Positions 34,201 through 43,901 of a stretch of 64,000 nucleotides of DNA are shown one piece after another (position 1 is the first letter of the stretch; every line of letters starts with the position of its first letter). Below the pieces are notes generated by a model. That model worked only from the letters and a program-made list of their open reading frames with translations. It had not been told where the DNA came from and ran no database searches. Source of the DNA: an uncultured Dokdonella sp. (lineage in GTDB: Bacteria > Pseudomonadota > Gammaproteobacteria > Xanthomonadales > Rhodanobacteraceae); the NCBI GenBank assembly GCA_934526015.1, contig CAKSZY010000007.1, forward strand, positions 1 to 64,000, in the 5' to 3' direction. A program made the position numbers and the translations under genes.

Positions 34201-36447
34201 TCAGGCCGGTTCGAGAGCGGCGTAGGCGAGCACCAGCCACTTCGCGCCGCCGTGCTCGAAGTTGACCTGCACGCGCGTGTGCGCGCCGCTGCCTTCGCAA
34301 TCGACCACGGTGCCGGTGCCGAAACTGGCGTGGCGCACGCGCTGGCCGAGCTTCAGGCCCGGCGACGGATCGAGCCGCGCATGCCCGCTCGCCGCCGCCA
34401 GCGGCCGGCTGACCTGCACGCGCGGCCGCACCTCCTCGATCAGTTCGGCCGGAATCTCGCCGAGGAAGCGCGACGGCCGTCCGTACATCTCCATGCCGTG
34501 CATGCGCCGCGATTCGGCGTAGCAGAGCACCAGCCGCTCGCGCGCGCGGGTGATGCCGACATAGGCGAGACGACGTTCCTCCTCGAGCCGGCCCGGGTCG
34601 TCGATCGATTTCTGCCCGGGAAACAGGCCTTCCTCGAGGCCGACCAGGAAGACCAGCGGGAACTCGAGACCCTTGGCCGAGTGCAGGGTCATCAGCTGCA
34701 CGCAGTCCTGCCACGACTCGCCCTGCGATTCGCCGGCCTCGAGTGCGGCATGGGCGAGGAAGGCGGCGAGATCGGACAGGCCGGCCTCGAGGTCTTCCGG
34801 CGTGCGCTCGAAGCGGCCGGCCACGTTGACCAGTTCGTCGAGGTTCTCGAGGCGCGATTCGGCACTCGACTTGTCGCGCTCGTGGTACTCGCGCAGTCCC
34901 GACAGCGCGATCGCGTGGTCCATCTGTTCGGCCAGCGGCAGCGATGCGGAAGTCGATGCGGAAGGCTGCGCGCTTGCGCCGGAAGCGGCCGCGGCGGCGT
35001 CCGCCGGGCGATCGTCCGCCGCCGCATCGACGAGGAAATCGCGCGCCATCCCGTCGATCAGGCCGAGAAAGCCGCGCAGGGCATTCTTCGCCCGCGCCGC
35101 CAGCATGCTGTCGACGAGTTCGCCGAGCGCGGCCTCCCACATCGAGATCCCTTCGCGCCGCGCACGTCCGCGCAGCAGGTCGATGGTGCGCTCGCCGATG
35201 CCGCGCGGCGGCGTGTTGACGACCCGTTCGAAGGCGGCATCGTCATGCCGGTTGGCGGCGAGGCGCAGGTAGGCCAGCACGTCCCGGATCTCGGCGCGGT
35301 CGAAGAAGCGCTGGCCGCCGTACACGCGATAGGCGATGTCGTTGCGGATCAGCTGCTCCTCGAAATTGCGCGACTGCGCATTCGAGCGGTACAGCACGGC
35401 GGCGGCACTCGCCGGCCGGCCGCTGCGGACGAACTCGCGGATGCGGTCGACGACGAAGCGCGCCTCGTCCTGTTCGTTGTAGGCGGCGTACAGGGCGATC
35501 GGCTCGCCGCGTTCGCCGGCAGTCCACAGTTCCTTGCCGAGCCGCCCCGGGTTGCGCGCGATGACCGCATTGGCGGCGCCGAGGATGGTCGCCGTCGAAC
35601 GGTAGTTCTGCTCGAGGCGGATGGTGCCGGCGGCGGGGAAATCGCGGAGGAAATGCTGCACGTTTTCCACCCGCGCGCCGCGCCAGCCGTAGATCGCCTG
35701 GTCGTCGTCGCCGACCACGAACAGCGAACCGCTCTGCCCGGCGAGCACGCGCAGCCAGGCGTACTGCAGGGTGTTGGTGTCCTGGAACTCGTCGACCAGC
35801 AGGTGTCGCCAGCGTTCGCGGTAATGCGCGAGCAGGGCCTCGTCGTTGAGCCACAGTTCGTGGGCACGCAGCAGCAGTTCGGCGAAGTCGACCAGGCCGG
35901 CGCGCCGGCAGGCCTGCTCGTAGGCGCGATAGATGTCGATGAGCGTGGCCGCAAGCGGATTGCCGCCCGCTTCCATCGCCTCCGGGCGGCGCCCTTCGTC
36001 CTTGGCCGAATTGATGAACCAGGCAGCCTGGCGCGGCGGGAAGCGGGCCTCGTCGATGCCGAGTCCGCTGATCGTGCGCTTGACCAGGCGCTGCTGGTCG
36101 TCGGCATCGAGGATCTGGAAGGTCTCCGGCAGGCCGGCCTCGCGCCAGTGCCGGCGCAGCAGGCGGTGGGCGATGCCGTGGAAGGTGCCGACGGTCAGTC
36201 CGCGCGCGTCTCCGACCAGCGCGGTCGCGCGTGCGCGCATCTCCGCGGCGGCCTTGTTGGTGAAGGTCACCGCGAGCACCGACCACGGCGACTGCCGCTC
36301 GACCTCGAGCAGCCAGCCGATGCGGTGCACGAGCACGCGCGTCTTGCCGGAACCGGCGCCGGCGAGGACGAGGTGGTGCCCCGTCGACGCGGTGACCGCC
36401 TCGCGCTGGGCCGGATTCAGCCCGTCGAGCAGATGGGAAACATCCAT
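34201..36447 (-). CDS. uvrD: UvrD/Rep-family DNA helicase
   Basis: A superfamily 1A 3'-5' helicase acting in mismatch and nucleotide excision repair or replication restart. The 748-residue protein contains the Q-motif LNPAQREAVTA, Walker A AGAGSGKT, motif II DEFQDTNTLQY, GDDDQAIYGWRGA (motif III), TLHSAKGLEF (motif V) and YVGITRARERL (motif VI). Length and C-terminal beta-rich tail (GTGTVVDCEGSGAHTRVQVNF) fit UvrD more than Rep. The ATG at 36447 sits about 7 bases after a TACAAT box, so a leaderless transcript is possible. The upstream 300 bp is repeat-rich. Confidence 0.94.
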   Translation of the reverse strand: MDVSHLLDGLNPAQREAVTASTGHHLVLAGAGSGKTRVLVHRIGWLLEVERQSPWSVLAVTFTNKAAAEMRARATALVGDARGLTVGTFHGIAHRLLRRHWREAGLPETFQILDADDQQRLVKRTISGLGIDEARFPPRQAAWFINSAKDEGRRPEAMEAGGNPLAATLIDIYRAYEQACRRAGLVDFAELLLRAHELWLNDEALLAHYRERWRHLLVDEFQDTNTLQYAWLRVLAGQSGSLFVVGDDDQAIYGWRGARVENVQHFLRDFPAAGTIRLEQNYRSTATILGAANAVIARNPGRLGKELWTAGERGEPIALYAAYNEQDEARFVVDRIREFVRSGRPASAAAVLYRSNAQSRNFEEQLIRNDIAYRVYGGQRFFDRAEIRDVLAYLRLAANRHDDAAFERVVNTPPRGIGERTIDLLRGRARREGISMWEAALGELVDSMLAARAKNALRGFLGLIDGMARDFLVDAAADDRPADAAAAASGASAQPSASTSASLPLAEQMDHAIALSGLREYHERDKSSAESRLENLDELVNVAGRFERTPEDLEAGLSDLAAFLAHAALEAGESQGESWQDCVQLMTLHSAKGLEFPLVFLVGLEEGLFPGQKSIDDPGRLEEERRLAYVGITRARERLVLCYAESRRMHGMEMYGRPSRFLGEIPAELIEEVRPRVQVSRPLAAASGHARLDPSPGLKLGQRVRHASFGTGTVVDCEGSGAHTRVQVNFEHGGAKWLVLAYAALEPA

Positions 36448-36453
36448 CGCACG

Positions 36454-36459
36454 ATTGTA
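36454..36459 (-). promoter_or_regulatory. -10 element of the uvrD-like gene
   Basis: Reading on the minus strand, TACAAT lies 6-7 bases before the ATG at 36447, matching five of six consensus positions. Transcription would begin at or next to the start codon, implying a leaderless mRNA. No convincing -35 hexamer was found in the GC-rich stretch upstream. Confidence 0.45.
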
Positions 36460-36525
36460 TCGGCCGCCGCCGCCGGAGCAGAAGCATGAAGACCAGAACA
36501 CGAAGCTCTGAAATGCTTTTCTCGG

Positions 36526-36737
36526 TGTGCTCCGTGTGCTCCGTGTTTCAATCTTCCGCCTTCGCTTTCCGCACAAGCGGAGGCCAAGCCTGAAACACGG
36601 AGCACACGGAGCACACGGAGGAAAGACAAATCACAAGGTGCTCTTTCTTCGTGTCCTTCGTGTCCTTCGTGTCCTTCGTGTCCTTCGTGTCCTTCGTGTC
36701 CTTCGTGTCCTTCGTGTTTCAGTCTTCCGCTTCAGGT
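36526..36737. repeat. 9-bp tandem arrays in inverted and direct orientation
   Basis: Three short arrays follow one another. The first (about 36526-36551) is TGCTCCGTG repeated and ends GTGTTTCAATCTTCCGC. The second (about 36590-36620) is its inverted counterpart, TGAAACACGGAGCACACGG. The third (about 36648-36718) is TCCTTCGTG repeated about eight times and ends GTGTTTCAGTCTTCCGC. The gap 36448-36751 between the helicase and YqhA-like genes holds no supported gene. A related element occurs at 60.3-60.5 kb. Confidence 0.85.
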
Positions 36738-36751
36738 TCCATCGAATGCAC

Positions 36752-37378
36752 TCAATGTCCGCCGTTCGCCTTCGCCTTGTGCGCACCCGCCGGGTTCATG
36801 ATGCGGTCGGTCAGCGCGATGCCGATCGCCGAAAGGATGAACACGCAATGGATGATGGTCTGCCAGAGCACGCCGAGCGGGGTCAGCGTCGCGCAGTTCG
36901 GATTCATCGCGGTGACGTCCTTGATCGCCCGCAGCTGCTCGGGCGTGCAGAACTCGAGGCCGCCGAGCGTGCCGGCGGCGATGAAGGTCTTCAGCAGGTG
37001 GATCGAGGAGATGCCGATGATCGCCATCGCCAGCTTGACCTTCAGCACCGAGGCGTTGACGTGGCTGAGCCACTCCGGCTGGTCGGGATGGCCGGCAAGG
37101 CCGAGCCTGGAAACGAAGGTCTCGTAGCCGCCGACGATCACCATCACCAGCAGGTTGGAGATCATCACCACGTCGATCAGGCCGAGCACGATCAGCATGA
37201 TCTGCTGCTCGCCGAAGCCGACGGCACCCTGGATCAGGTGCCAGAGTTCCTTGATGAACAGGAACACGTAGACGCCCTGGGCGACGATCAGGCCGAGATA
37301 GAGCGGCAACTGCAGCCAGCGCGAGAAGAAGATCAGGCGCGGCAGCGGCCGCATCGGATGGCGATCGATCGATGACAT
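36752..37378 (-). CDS. UPF0114 (YqhA-like) membrane protein
   Basis: A 208-residue integral membrane protein with four predicted helices: around [64 protein letters not shown], and [21 protein letters not shown]. The [12 protein letters not shown] start and [14 protein letters not shown] are typical of the UPF0114 family, whose function is unknown. AGGGA lies six bases before the ATG at 37378; an ATG six bases upstream is the alternative. The C-terminus ends in His, Gly and Lys-rich residues. Confidence 0.85.
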   Translation of the reverse strand: MSSIDRHPMRPLPRLIFFSRWLQLPLYLGLIVAQGVYVFLFIKELWHLIQGAVGFGEQQIMLIVLGLIDVVMISNLLVMVIVGGYETFVSRLGLAGHPDQPEWLSHVNASVLKVKLAMAIIGISSIHLLKTFIAAGTLGGLEFCTPEQLRAIKDVTAMNPNCATLTPLGVLWQTIIHCVFILSAIGIALTDRIMNPAGAHKAKANGGH

Positions 37379-37449
37379 CGGCATTCCCTGGCGTGGGCGA
37401 AGGCGGCGATTCTACGCGAGCCGGCCCGCAGCCTGGTCGTGCGTGCGTC

Positions 37450-37659
37450 TCAGCCGGCCGGGCGATGGCCGAGCAGGCGCGCCGGCAACATCAGGATCGA
37501 CTTGATGAGCGCGATGATCGCATCCATCAGCGCGCCGACGATGCGGAACGGGATCGACAGCAGCCAGAGGAACGGCCACAGCACGAGCAGCACCAGTGCG
37601 ACCGGCCAGCACAGTACCAGCACGATGGCCCACAGCAGCAGTACGCAAAGGAAACGCAT
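37450..37659 (-). CDS. Small two-helix membrane protein
   Basis: A 69-residue highly hydrophobic protein (LCVLLLWAIVLVLCWPVALVLLVLWPFLWLLSIPF, then an amphipathic segment and RLLGHRPAG). GGAGGG lies six bases before the ATG at 37659, supporting a real gene; another ATG six bases earlier abuts the Shine-Dalgarno. I do not recognise the family. It follows the YqhA-like gene's upstream side in the same orientation, 71 bp away. Confidence 0.6.
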   Translation of the reverse strand: MRFLCVLLLWAIVLVLCWPVALVLLVLWPFLWLLSIPFRIVGALMDAIIALIKSILMLPARLLGHRPAG

Positions 37660-37948
37660 GGGCATCCCTCCGACGCCGGAAACCGGCCGGAGGGATGGTG
37701 GGGCCGGTCCTGCGTGCGGACAAGGATGACCTCTGCCAGGGTGGCCGGCATTCCGGCCGCGCGGGTTCCCCGGCCGTTGCGGAATCGAGGCCCGTCGGCG
37801 CGGTGACCGCGGCGATTGCGGCCCGTCGGCGCTGCGCATTCCCCGACCCGCTCCGCGTCCCGACCGTCCGGTGGCCCCCTCTTGCGACGGTTTCCGTTCT
37901 GGATTGGACGAACGGGATGCGCCGTTTGCCTGCCGAAGGAGATTCGCC

Positions 37949-38251
37949 ATGTTGCGTCGACGCGTGCCGCGGCCCGGGTATCCGGCCCTCATTCCCTTGC
38001 TGCTCGTTCCACTGCTGGCGGCGGCACAGCCCTCCGGCGGTTCCTACACGATGCGCAAGCAGGTCATCGGGGCCGGTGCCGAATCGAGCGCAGGGCCGTA
38101 CCGCCTGAACGGCACCATCGCCGAGCCGGCGGCCGGCACCCTCGTGGCCGCCAACCTGCGCCTGACCGGCGGTTTCCATGGCGCTTTCATCGGCGCCGCC
38201 GGCACGGACCGCATCTACTGCAACGGCTTCGAAGCCACCGTCTGCAACTGA
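37949..38251 (+). CDS. Small secreted protein with C-terminal GFE motif
   Basis: A 100-residue protein with a signal peptide (LIPLLLVPLLAAAQPS) and a compact beta-rich body. Its end reads DRIYCNGFEATVCN; the (D)x(V/I)(F/Y)xxGF(E/D) pattern also occurs near the ends of two other secreted proteins in this window (54.2-56.3 kb). AAGGAG lies seven bases before the ATG. The next gene starts 53 bp later on the same strand. Function unknown. Confidence 0.7.
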   Translation: MLRRRVPRPGYPALIPLLLVPLLAAAQPSGGSYTMRKQVIGAGAESSAGPYRLNGTIAEPAAGTLVAANLRLTGGFHGAFIGAAGTDRIYCNGFEATVCN

Positions 38252-38304
38252 TCGCCGCCGGTACCTTGCCGGCATCGCACATCCCTTTCCCGCGGAGGAA
38301 TCCC

Positions 38305-39141
38305 ATGTCCACGCCACGCCTCGTTCCAGCGCTTCTCGCCATTCTCGGCCTGCTCGCCGTCGCCCCTGCCTTCGCGATGGGGACGGCATTCACCTACCAG
38401 GGCACGCTCGAGGACGCGGGGTTGCCTGCCAACGGCAGCTACGACTTCCAGTTCCGCTTGATCAGCTCCAATGGAGCCGACCTCGGCAGCAACCTGCACG
38501 AGGATGTCGCGGTCAACGGCGGCGTGTTCACGGTGGTGCTGGATTTCGGCTCAGCCGACCTTTTCCCCGGAACCTTCGTGCGCTTCCTCGAGATCGGCAT
38601 CCGCCCCGGCGCTTCGACCGGCGACTACCAGATCCTGAGCCCGCTGAGCCAGATCCACCCAGCGCCCCATGCACTGCGGGCCGCCGAGGTCGTCGATTTC
38701 AGTGTCACCAGCGCTTCGCTGGCAGCGGCGGCGGTGTCCAACACCAAGCTGGCCGATGGCGCGGTGTCCAGCACCAAGCTGGCCGACAGCGCGGTCACCG
38801 AAACCAAGCTCGCCAACAGCGCCGTGACCAACGCGAAAATCGCCAACGGCAGCCTGACGACCAGCCGCATGGCCGGCGCCCTGAACAACTACACGATCGG
38901 CGGCGCCACCGTCGCCGCGCACAGTTGCAACGACTACAACGTCACCTTTGGCGGCGACGTGGTCGCCGGCGACTTTCCCATCATCGCCATGCAGCCCGGC
39001 GGCAGCCTGCCGGCCAACATGTCGGTCACCGCCTTGCGCGTGCCTGCGGACAATCAGGTCCAGGTGCGCATCTGCAACGTCGGCTCGACCAGCGCATCCC
39101 TGCCCGCCAGCCTCGGCATCAAGTTGATGACCCACCGCTGA
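38305..39141 (+). CDS. Secreted protein with tail-fibre-like repeat segment
   Basis: A 278-residue exported protein with a signal peptide ending APAFA. The N-terminal ~110 residues form a beta-domain (FTYQGTLEDAGLPANGSYDF onward). Residues about 135-190 contain four to five imperfect nine-residue repeats of the pattern AVSNTKLADG, AVSSTKLADS, AVTETKLANS, AVTNAKIANG, as seen in phage tail-fibre and collagen-like surface stalks, which trimerise. A small beta-domain ends the protein. GGAGGAA lies four bases before the ATG. No phage genes are near, so a cell-surface or secreted trimeric protein is more likely than prophage. Confidence 0.7.
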   Translation: MSTPRLVPALLAILGLLAVAPAFAMGTAFTYQGTLEDAGLPANGSYDFQFRLISSNGADLGSNLHEDVAVNGGVFTVVLDFGSADLFPGTFVRFLEIGIRPGASTGDYQILSPLSQIHPAPHALRAAEVVDFSVTSASLAAAAVSNTKLADGAVSSTKLADSAVTETKLANSAVTNAKIANGSLTTSRMAGALNNYTIGGATVAAHSCNDYNVTFGGDVVAGDFPIIAMQPGGSLPANMSVTALRVPADNQVQVRICNVGSTSASLPASLGIKLMTHR

Positions 39142-39191
39142 GGCGTGTCGTGCCGCGGCGGCGCGCGCGCCGGGAGGGGCCGGCCGGCGCG

Positions 39192-40319
39192 TCAGTGCCT
39201 GCCGAGCGGCAGCATCAGGGAGTAGCCGAAACAAGGCGCGCCGTGGCGCGCGTTGCCGACGACGAGGGAATATCGTCCCGGTGGCGCCGATAGGAAAGCC
39301 GGCGAGGTCATCAAGTGCGTACATGCCGACGTCGGGGAAACCGTCTCCGAACAGAGTGCGGCACGCGCGCCCTCGGACTGGCCGGCGTCGAAACGCACGT
39401 ACGGTGCACCTTCCGAGAAGAGCACCGGATGGATGTCGACCGGGCCGAACAGGGCCGTACTGCCGGACGCGATGACCGGAAGCCTGTCGACGCCATCGCA
39501 GGTGGTGTAGGCGCCGCCGCCCGGAACGTAGGCGAACGGCGGCCGGTTCGGCTCGACCGGCACGCCGGCACCAAGCTCGAAGTCGCTCCAGAACAGGTGG
39601 GGCTCGGACGCGCTGATGCGGTCGAACACCACCGGATTGCCCGCGAACTGTTCGGGCAGCGTGCCGCGCAGGTCCGACAGGCCGAGCGTCACGCGTTCGA
39701 CGCCGCCCCAGCGCGCATTGTCGAGGTCCCCGACCGAGAACGTGGCCGGCGCCGACGTGTCCTCGCCGAGCCAGAGCGAAAGACGGCCGTCGGCCGCCTC
39801 GCCGGTTTCGTATTCGAGCGTGACCTGCAGCGGAAACGGTGCGTCGAGCGGCAGCAGGGTGCTCGTCGCGCACATACCCGCGCCGCCGGGGGCTTCGTCG
39901 CAGGCCCAGCGGATACCGAGGTTCATGCGCGTTGCGGGCAGGTTGCCGTACAGCGAGAGGCTGAACAACGAGGCCGCCGGTGGCCCATCGGCCGGAACGC
40001 CGGCCGCGGTGCCGCGCAACACGGTGACCTCGGAGTAGGTGTTCCACCCCGTCACGGGCGGCGGCGCGATGCGCACACCGAAACGCAACGGTGCGACCGG
40101 CTGCGCGCGGCGATAGTGCGCGACGGCGACGTAGGGCGGCACATTGCTCGTGCCGACGCTCGCCTCGAGCGCGCAGTCGTTGCCGCTGCCGGACCAGGCG
40201 ATCGTCCCGCCGTTGGTCCAGCTCTCGTTGAACGGCGCCTGGCAGGCCGACGCGTCGACCGGTGCCAGGGCCAGCACGGCGAGGGCGAGCACGCGCGCGA
40301 AGGGTGATGTCGACGTCAT
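39192..40319 (-). CDS. Secreted protein of unknown function
   Basis: I do not recognise the family. A 375-residue exported protein with a signal peptide (VLALAVLALAPVDASAC). It has many Trp, Tyr, Gly and Thr residues in alternating patterns suggesting beta-sandwich or jelly-roll folds, and six cysteines spread over the mature chain. The interior stretch HLFWSDFELGAG resembles the GFE-type motif of its neighbours but is not terminal. GGGAG lies about seven bases before the ATG. Convergent with the tail-fibre-like gene, 50 bp away, with no T-tailed terminator between them. Confidence 0.65.
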   Translation of the reverse strand: MTSTSPFARVLALAVLALAPVDASACQAPFNESWTNGGTIAWSGSGNDCALEASVGTSNVPPYVAVAHYRRAQPVAPLRFGVRIAPPPVTGWNTYSEVTVLRGTAAGVPADGPPAASLFSLSLYGNLPATRMNLGIRWACDEAPGGAGMCATSTLLPLDAPFPLQVTLEYETGEAADGRLSLWLGEDTSAPATFSVGDLDNARWGGVERVTLGLSDLRGTLPEQFAGNPVVFDRISASEPHLFWSDFELGAGVPVEPNRPPFAYVPGGGAYTTCDGVDRLPVIASGSTALFGPVDIHPVLFSEGAPYVRFDAGQSEGARAALCSETVSPTSACTHLMTSPAFLSAPPGRYSLVVGNARHGAPCFGYSLMLPLGRH

Positions 40320-40391
40320 GTCCGGCTCCCTTTCCCGGGGACCGGCCGAGTATCCCCCCCCCATCCGCGCGCGGATTCCACCGCGGCCGCT

Positions 40392-43300
40392 TCAGGCCTG
40401 CAGCGGTGCGAACAGCTCGGCGAGGTCGTTCTCGTCGAAGCGCAGGCTCTGCGTGCTGCCGCCTTCCAGCACCGCCGCGGCGAGGTCGGCCTTGCGCTGC
40501 TGCAGGGCCTGGATCTTTTCCTCGACGGTGCCGCTGCAGATCAGCTTGTAGACGAACACCGGCTTGTCCTGGCCGATGCGGTGGGCGCGATCGGTCGCCT
40601 GCGCCTCGACGGCCGGATTCCACCACGGGTCGTAGTGGATGACGGTGTCGGCGGCGGTCAGGTTGAGGCCGACGCCACCGGCCTTGAGGCTGATCAGGAA
40701 CAGCGGCACCTCGCCGGCCTGGAAGCGCTCGACGAGTTCGGCGCGCTGGGTGCCGGGCGTCTGCCCGGTGAGGGTCTGCCAGTGCTGGCCGCGCGCATCG
40801 AGCGCCTCGCCGATCAGGCCGAGCATTTCGGCGAACTGGCTGAAGACGAGGATGCGCCGGCCTTCGGCAACGAGGCTGTCGGTGAGTTCGAGCAACAGCT
40901 CGAGCTTGGCCGAACCTTCGACCTTGCGCGCACCCTCGAGCTTGACCAGGCGCGGGTCGCAGCAGGCCTGGCGCAGTTTGAGCAGCGCGTCGAGGACGAC
41001 GATGCCGCTCTGCGCGAGGCCGCGCTTCTGCACTTCGGCAAGGACGCGCTCGTGCTGGGCGAGGCGCAGCGTCTCGTAGAGTTCGCGCTGGGCGCCCTCG
41101 AGTTCGACGTTGCAGGGAATGAAGGTCTTTTCCGGCAGGTCGGCGAGCACGTCCTCCTTGCGCCGGCGCAGCAGCAGCGGCGCGATGCGCCGGCCGAGGC
41201 GTTCGCGCCGTTCGACGTCGCCGTGTTTCTCGATCGGCGTGCGGTAGAAACGCGCAAAGTCGCGCTCGCTGCCGAGCAGTCCCGGTTCGACCGCATCGAA
41301 CTGCGCCCACAGTTCACCGAGGTGGTTCTCCAGCGGCGTGCCGGTCATCGCCAGACGGCGCCTCGCCGGCAGTTCGCGCACGATCCGCGCCGCCTGGCTT
41401 CGCGCGTTCTTGATCGCCTGCGCCTCGTCGAGCACGAGCAGGGCGTATTCCCGCGCGACCAGTTCCTCGCGGTCGCGGGCGAGCAGCGGATAGGTGGTGA
41501 TGACGAGATCGTGATGCGGGATCTCTTCGTGCAGGCCGCCGCGCGCCGGCCCGTGCAGGACCAGCACGCGCAGGTCCGGGGTGAAGCGCTGTGCCTCGCT
41601 GCGCCAGTTGGCGACCAGGCTGGTCGGCGCGATCACCAGCGCCGGCCGGTCGAGGCGTCCGCGCTGCTTTTCGGTGAGCAGGTGGGCAAGCACCTGCACG
41701 GTCTTGCCGAGACCCATGTCGTCGGCGAGCACGCCGCCGAGTCCGGCGTCGGCGAGGAAGCCGAGCCAGGCCAGGCCGTCGCGCTGGTAGCGGCGCAGGG
41801 TGGCGGTGAATCCCGGCGGTTCGCTCGCCGGCTCGCGCGCTTCGCGCAGGCGTTCGATCTGTGCACGCAGGCGTTCGCCGCCGCGCCAGACCAGGCCGCG
41901 GGTGGCGGCCAGCTCGCTGATGACCCCGGCCTGGGCGCGCAGCAGGCGCAGGCCGGACGGCGCCGCGTCGCCGGGCCCGGTCGCCGCTGCGGGCGCGCTT
42001 TCCAGCCATTCGAGCAGCGGCGCGATCAGCTGGCGCAGGCGCGCCAGCGGCAACGGCACGCGCCGGCGCGCGTCGACCGCCACCAGCCAGACCGCATCGT
42101 CGGCCTCGCCCTTGCGCGGCAGCAGCGGGAAGGCCGGATCGGCCAGCAGGTTGCGCAGCACCGGCAGCAGGTCGATGCGCTCGCCGCCGATGTCGATGCC
42201 GAGGCTGACATCGAACCAGGCATTGCCGTGCTCCTCGATCTCGGCATGCCAGTGCTCGGGTTCGTCGAGCAGTTCGAACGGGAAACCGGCCTCGCTTTCG
42301 AGGCGGAAACCCTGGTCGCGCAGGCGCGGCGCCATGGCGAACAGCTGTTCGGCCGGGGCGATCTGCGCGCGTCGCGGCTCGAGGACGAAATCGCCCGGGC
42401 GCAAGGCATGCCGGCCGAGGCCGGGGATCGCCGGCAGCATGTCCGCCTCGATGAAACCGAGCGCCTCGAGCCGTTCGAGAGCGGCGATTTCGGCGGAACG
42501 GTCACGCACGATCTCGAGCAGGCGGCCCTCGTGCATGCGCCGCTCGCGCGCGGCCGCCGGCGAATGCGGCAGGCGCGGACCGGCGTAGTCGAAATCGAGC
42601 CGCGCCACGCCGGCCTGGTAGCGCAGCGGCGCGCCGCCGGCGTGGGTCAGCTGGGGAAACGCACGCAGGGTCAGCACCGGCACCGGCACGACCCGGCAGG
42701 CCTCGGCGACTTCCGGCCGTGCCGGCGCCGGCAGCTTGTGCACGCCCTCGGTCTCGCGCAGGCGGTCGGCCACCAGCGGCGCCTGCTCGGGCAGCAGCGG
42801 CGGCGCGCGCAAGGCCGCCTCGACGAGGCGCGCATCGCCATCGACACGCCCGAGCGCACGTGCCTGCTCGTCGAAATACCAGACGCCATCGATGCGCAAC
42901 AGGCGGGTCTTCGCCGAGTCGCCGTCGAGGCGGGCGATCAGGGTCTGGCTGCCGTCGGCCTCGGTGCGCCAGTCCCAGCCGAGCGAACGCGGCGCGGCCA
43001 GCACGACGCGGCCCTTCGACGGCTTGTCGACGAAGCAGGGATGGCTGTTGACGAGGATCTCGAGCAGCGATTCGTCGCGCAGGCCGGTCAGCGTGTACCA
43101 GGCGCCGCTGCCGGAGTAGCCGGTGACGCCCATGCGCAGGCGCGCGACATGCTCGAACTGCTCCGGGGTCAGGCGCTCCCAGGGATCGCCGCCGTAGTAG
43201 TAGCCCTGGCCGATCGGTTGCGGCGAACCGAGGCCGCCCTTGCGGTTCGGCTTCAGCCAGACCGGCTGCACGAGCAGGCGCGGCAGGGCGCCCTCGCCGA

Positions 43301-43772
43301 GCCGCAAGAGGATGCCGAACACCTGGGCGGGGTCGGTCGCCGGCGCCCGCGGCAGCGGCGAACGCGGTCCCTCGAGCGATTCGAACCAGCGCTTCCAGGC
43401 GCCAAGATCGACCCCCTTGGGTGCGCGCGCATCGCCGGGCTGGATGTCGGGCAACGGCGCGCCGAGCAGCTTCAGGGTGATCGCGGCGACGTGCTTGCAC
43501 TCGCCCTCGAGCGGGCAGGTGCACTGGGTATCGAGTTGCGGGCGACCGCCCTGCAGGGCGATCCGCACGCCGGCCGTGCACGGCTCGTCGCTGCCGTCGA
43601 CCATGCCGATGACCACGCCGGCGCTGCCGTTGTCGGCCGAGTAGCGCAAGTCACGCACCTGACCCTGGCGCACGCAATCGGCGCCCTTGTCGAGCGTCAC
43701 CCGGTCGAGGACCGTGGTGACGCTGCGCGAGAGCAGCTGGCGGAAAACCGACTCATCCATGCCTGGGGACAT
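40392..43772 (-). CDS. SWIM zinc-finger SNF2-family helicase
   Basis: A 1126-residue RapA/HepA-like SWI2/SNF2 ATPase. The N-terminal region has a SWIM zinc motif, CTCPLEGECKHVAAI (CxCxnCxH), around residues 85-100. The ATPase half has DDMGLGKTVQ (Walker A), LDEAQAIKN (motif II), TGTPLENHLGELW and the late motif QATDRAHRIGQ. Such bacterial proteins translocate on double-stranded DNA; functions in recombination or stress transcription are suspected. Two start codons are possible, 43772 and 43760; neither has a strong Shine-Dalgarno. No methylase or nuclease partner is next to it, so a DISARM-type defence role is not indicated. Confidence 0.9.
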   Translation of the reverse strand: MSPGMDESVFRQLLSRSVTTVLDRVTLDKGADCVRQGQVRDLRYSADNGSAGVVIGMVDGSDEPCTAGVRIALQGGRPQLDTQCTCPLEGECKHVAAITLKLLGAPLPDIQPGDARAPKGVDLGAWKRWFESLEGPRSPLPRAPATDPAQVFGILLRLGEGALPRLLVQPVWLKPNRKGGLGSPQPIGQGYYYGGDPWERLTPEQFEHVARLRMGVTGYSGSGAWYTLTGLRDESLLEILVNSHPCFVDKPSKGRVVLAAPRSLGWDWRTEADGSQTLIARLDGDSAKTRLLRIDGVWYFDEQARALGRVDGDARLVEAALRAPPLLPEQAPLVADRLRETEGVHKLPAPARPEVAEACRVVPVPVLTLRAFPQLTHAGGAPLRYQAGVARLDFDYAGPRLPHSPAAARERRMHEGRLLEIVRDRSAEIAALERLEALGFIEADMLPAIPGLGRHALRPGDFVLEPRRAQIAPAEQLFAMAPRLRDQGFRLESEAGFPFELLDEPEHWHAEIEEHGNAWFDVSLGIDIGGERIDLLPVLRNLLADPAFPLLPRKGEADDAVWLVAVDARRRVPLPLARLRQLIAPLLEWLESAPAAATGPGDAAPSGLRLLRAQAGVISELAATRGLVWRGGERLRAQIERLREAREPASEPPGFTATLRRYQRDGLAWLGFLADAGLGGVLADDMGLGKTVQVLAHLLTEKQRGRLDRPALVIAPTSLVANWRSEAQRFTPDLRVLVLHGPARGGLHEEIPHHDLVITTYPLLARDREELVAREYALLVLDEAQAIKNARSQAARIVRELPARRRLAMTGTPLENHLGELWAQFDAVEPGLLGSERDFARFYRTPIEKHGDVERRERLGRRIAPLLLRRRKEDVLADLPEKTFIPCNVELEGAQRELYETLRLAQHERVLAEVQKRGLAQSGIVVLDALLKLRQACCDPRLVKLEGARKVEGSAKLELLLELTDSLVAEGRRILVFSQFAEMLGLIGEALDARGQHWQTLTGQTPGTQRAELVERFQAGEVPLFLISLKAGGVGLNLTAADTVIHYDPWWNPAVEAQATDRAHRIGQDKPVFVYKLICSGTVEEKIQALQQRKADLAAAVLEGGSTQSLRFDENDLAELFAPLQA

Positions 43773-43901
43773 CCGGAACGGCGGTTGCGAACCGGCAATC
43801 GTGCCCTTTGCCCGTACGGGCGTCCAGCCTGCGGGGTGACGGAATCCGCGCAGGATGCGTCGAATGTTGACGCAGGCGGGCAGGATTTCGCCCGCCTCCC
43901 C

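Noticed and set aside
36648..36718. Coding repeat (VLRVLRVLR) in a plus-strand frame
   Set aside because: It is the translation of a 9-bp intergenic tandem repeat; all frames are open because the period is a multiple of three.
38305..39141. Prophage remnant suggested by tail-fibre-like repeats
   Set aside because: The protein has a signal peptide, and no integrase, capsid, tail or attachment site is near.
40392..43772. Defence island (DISARM-like) based on the SNF2 helicase
   Set aside because: No methyltransferase, DUF1998 or phospholipase D partner is adjacent; the protein matches generic SWIM-SNF2 helicases.
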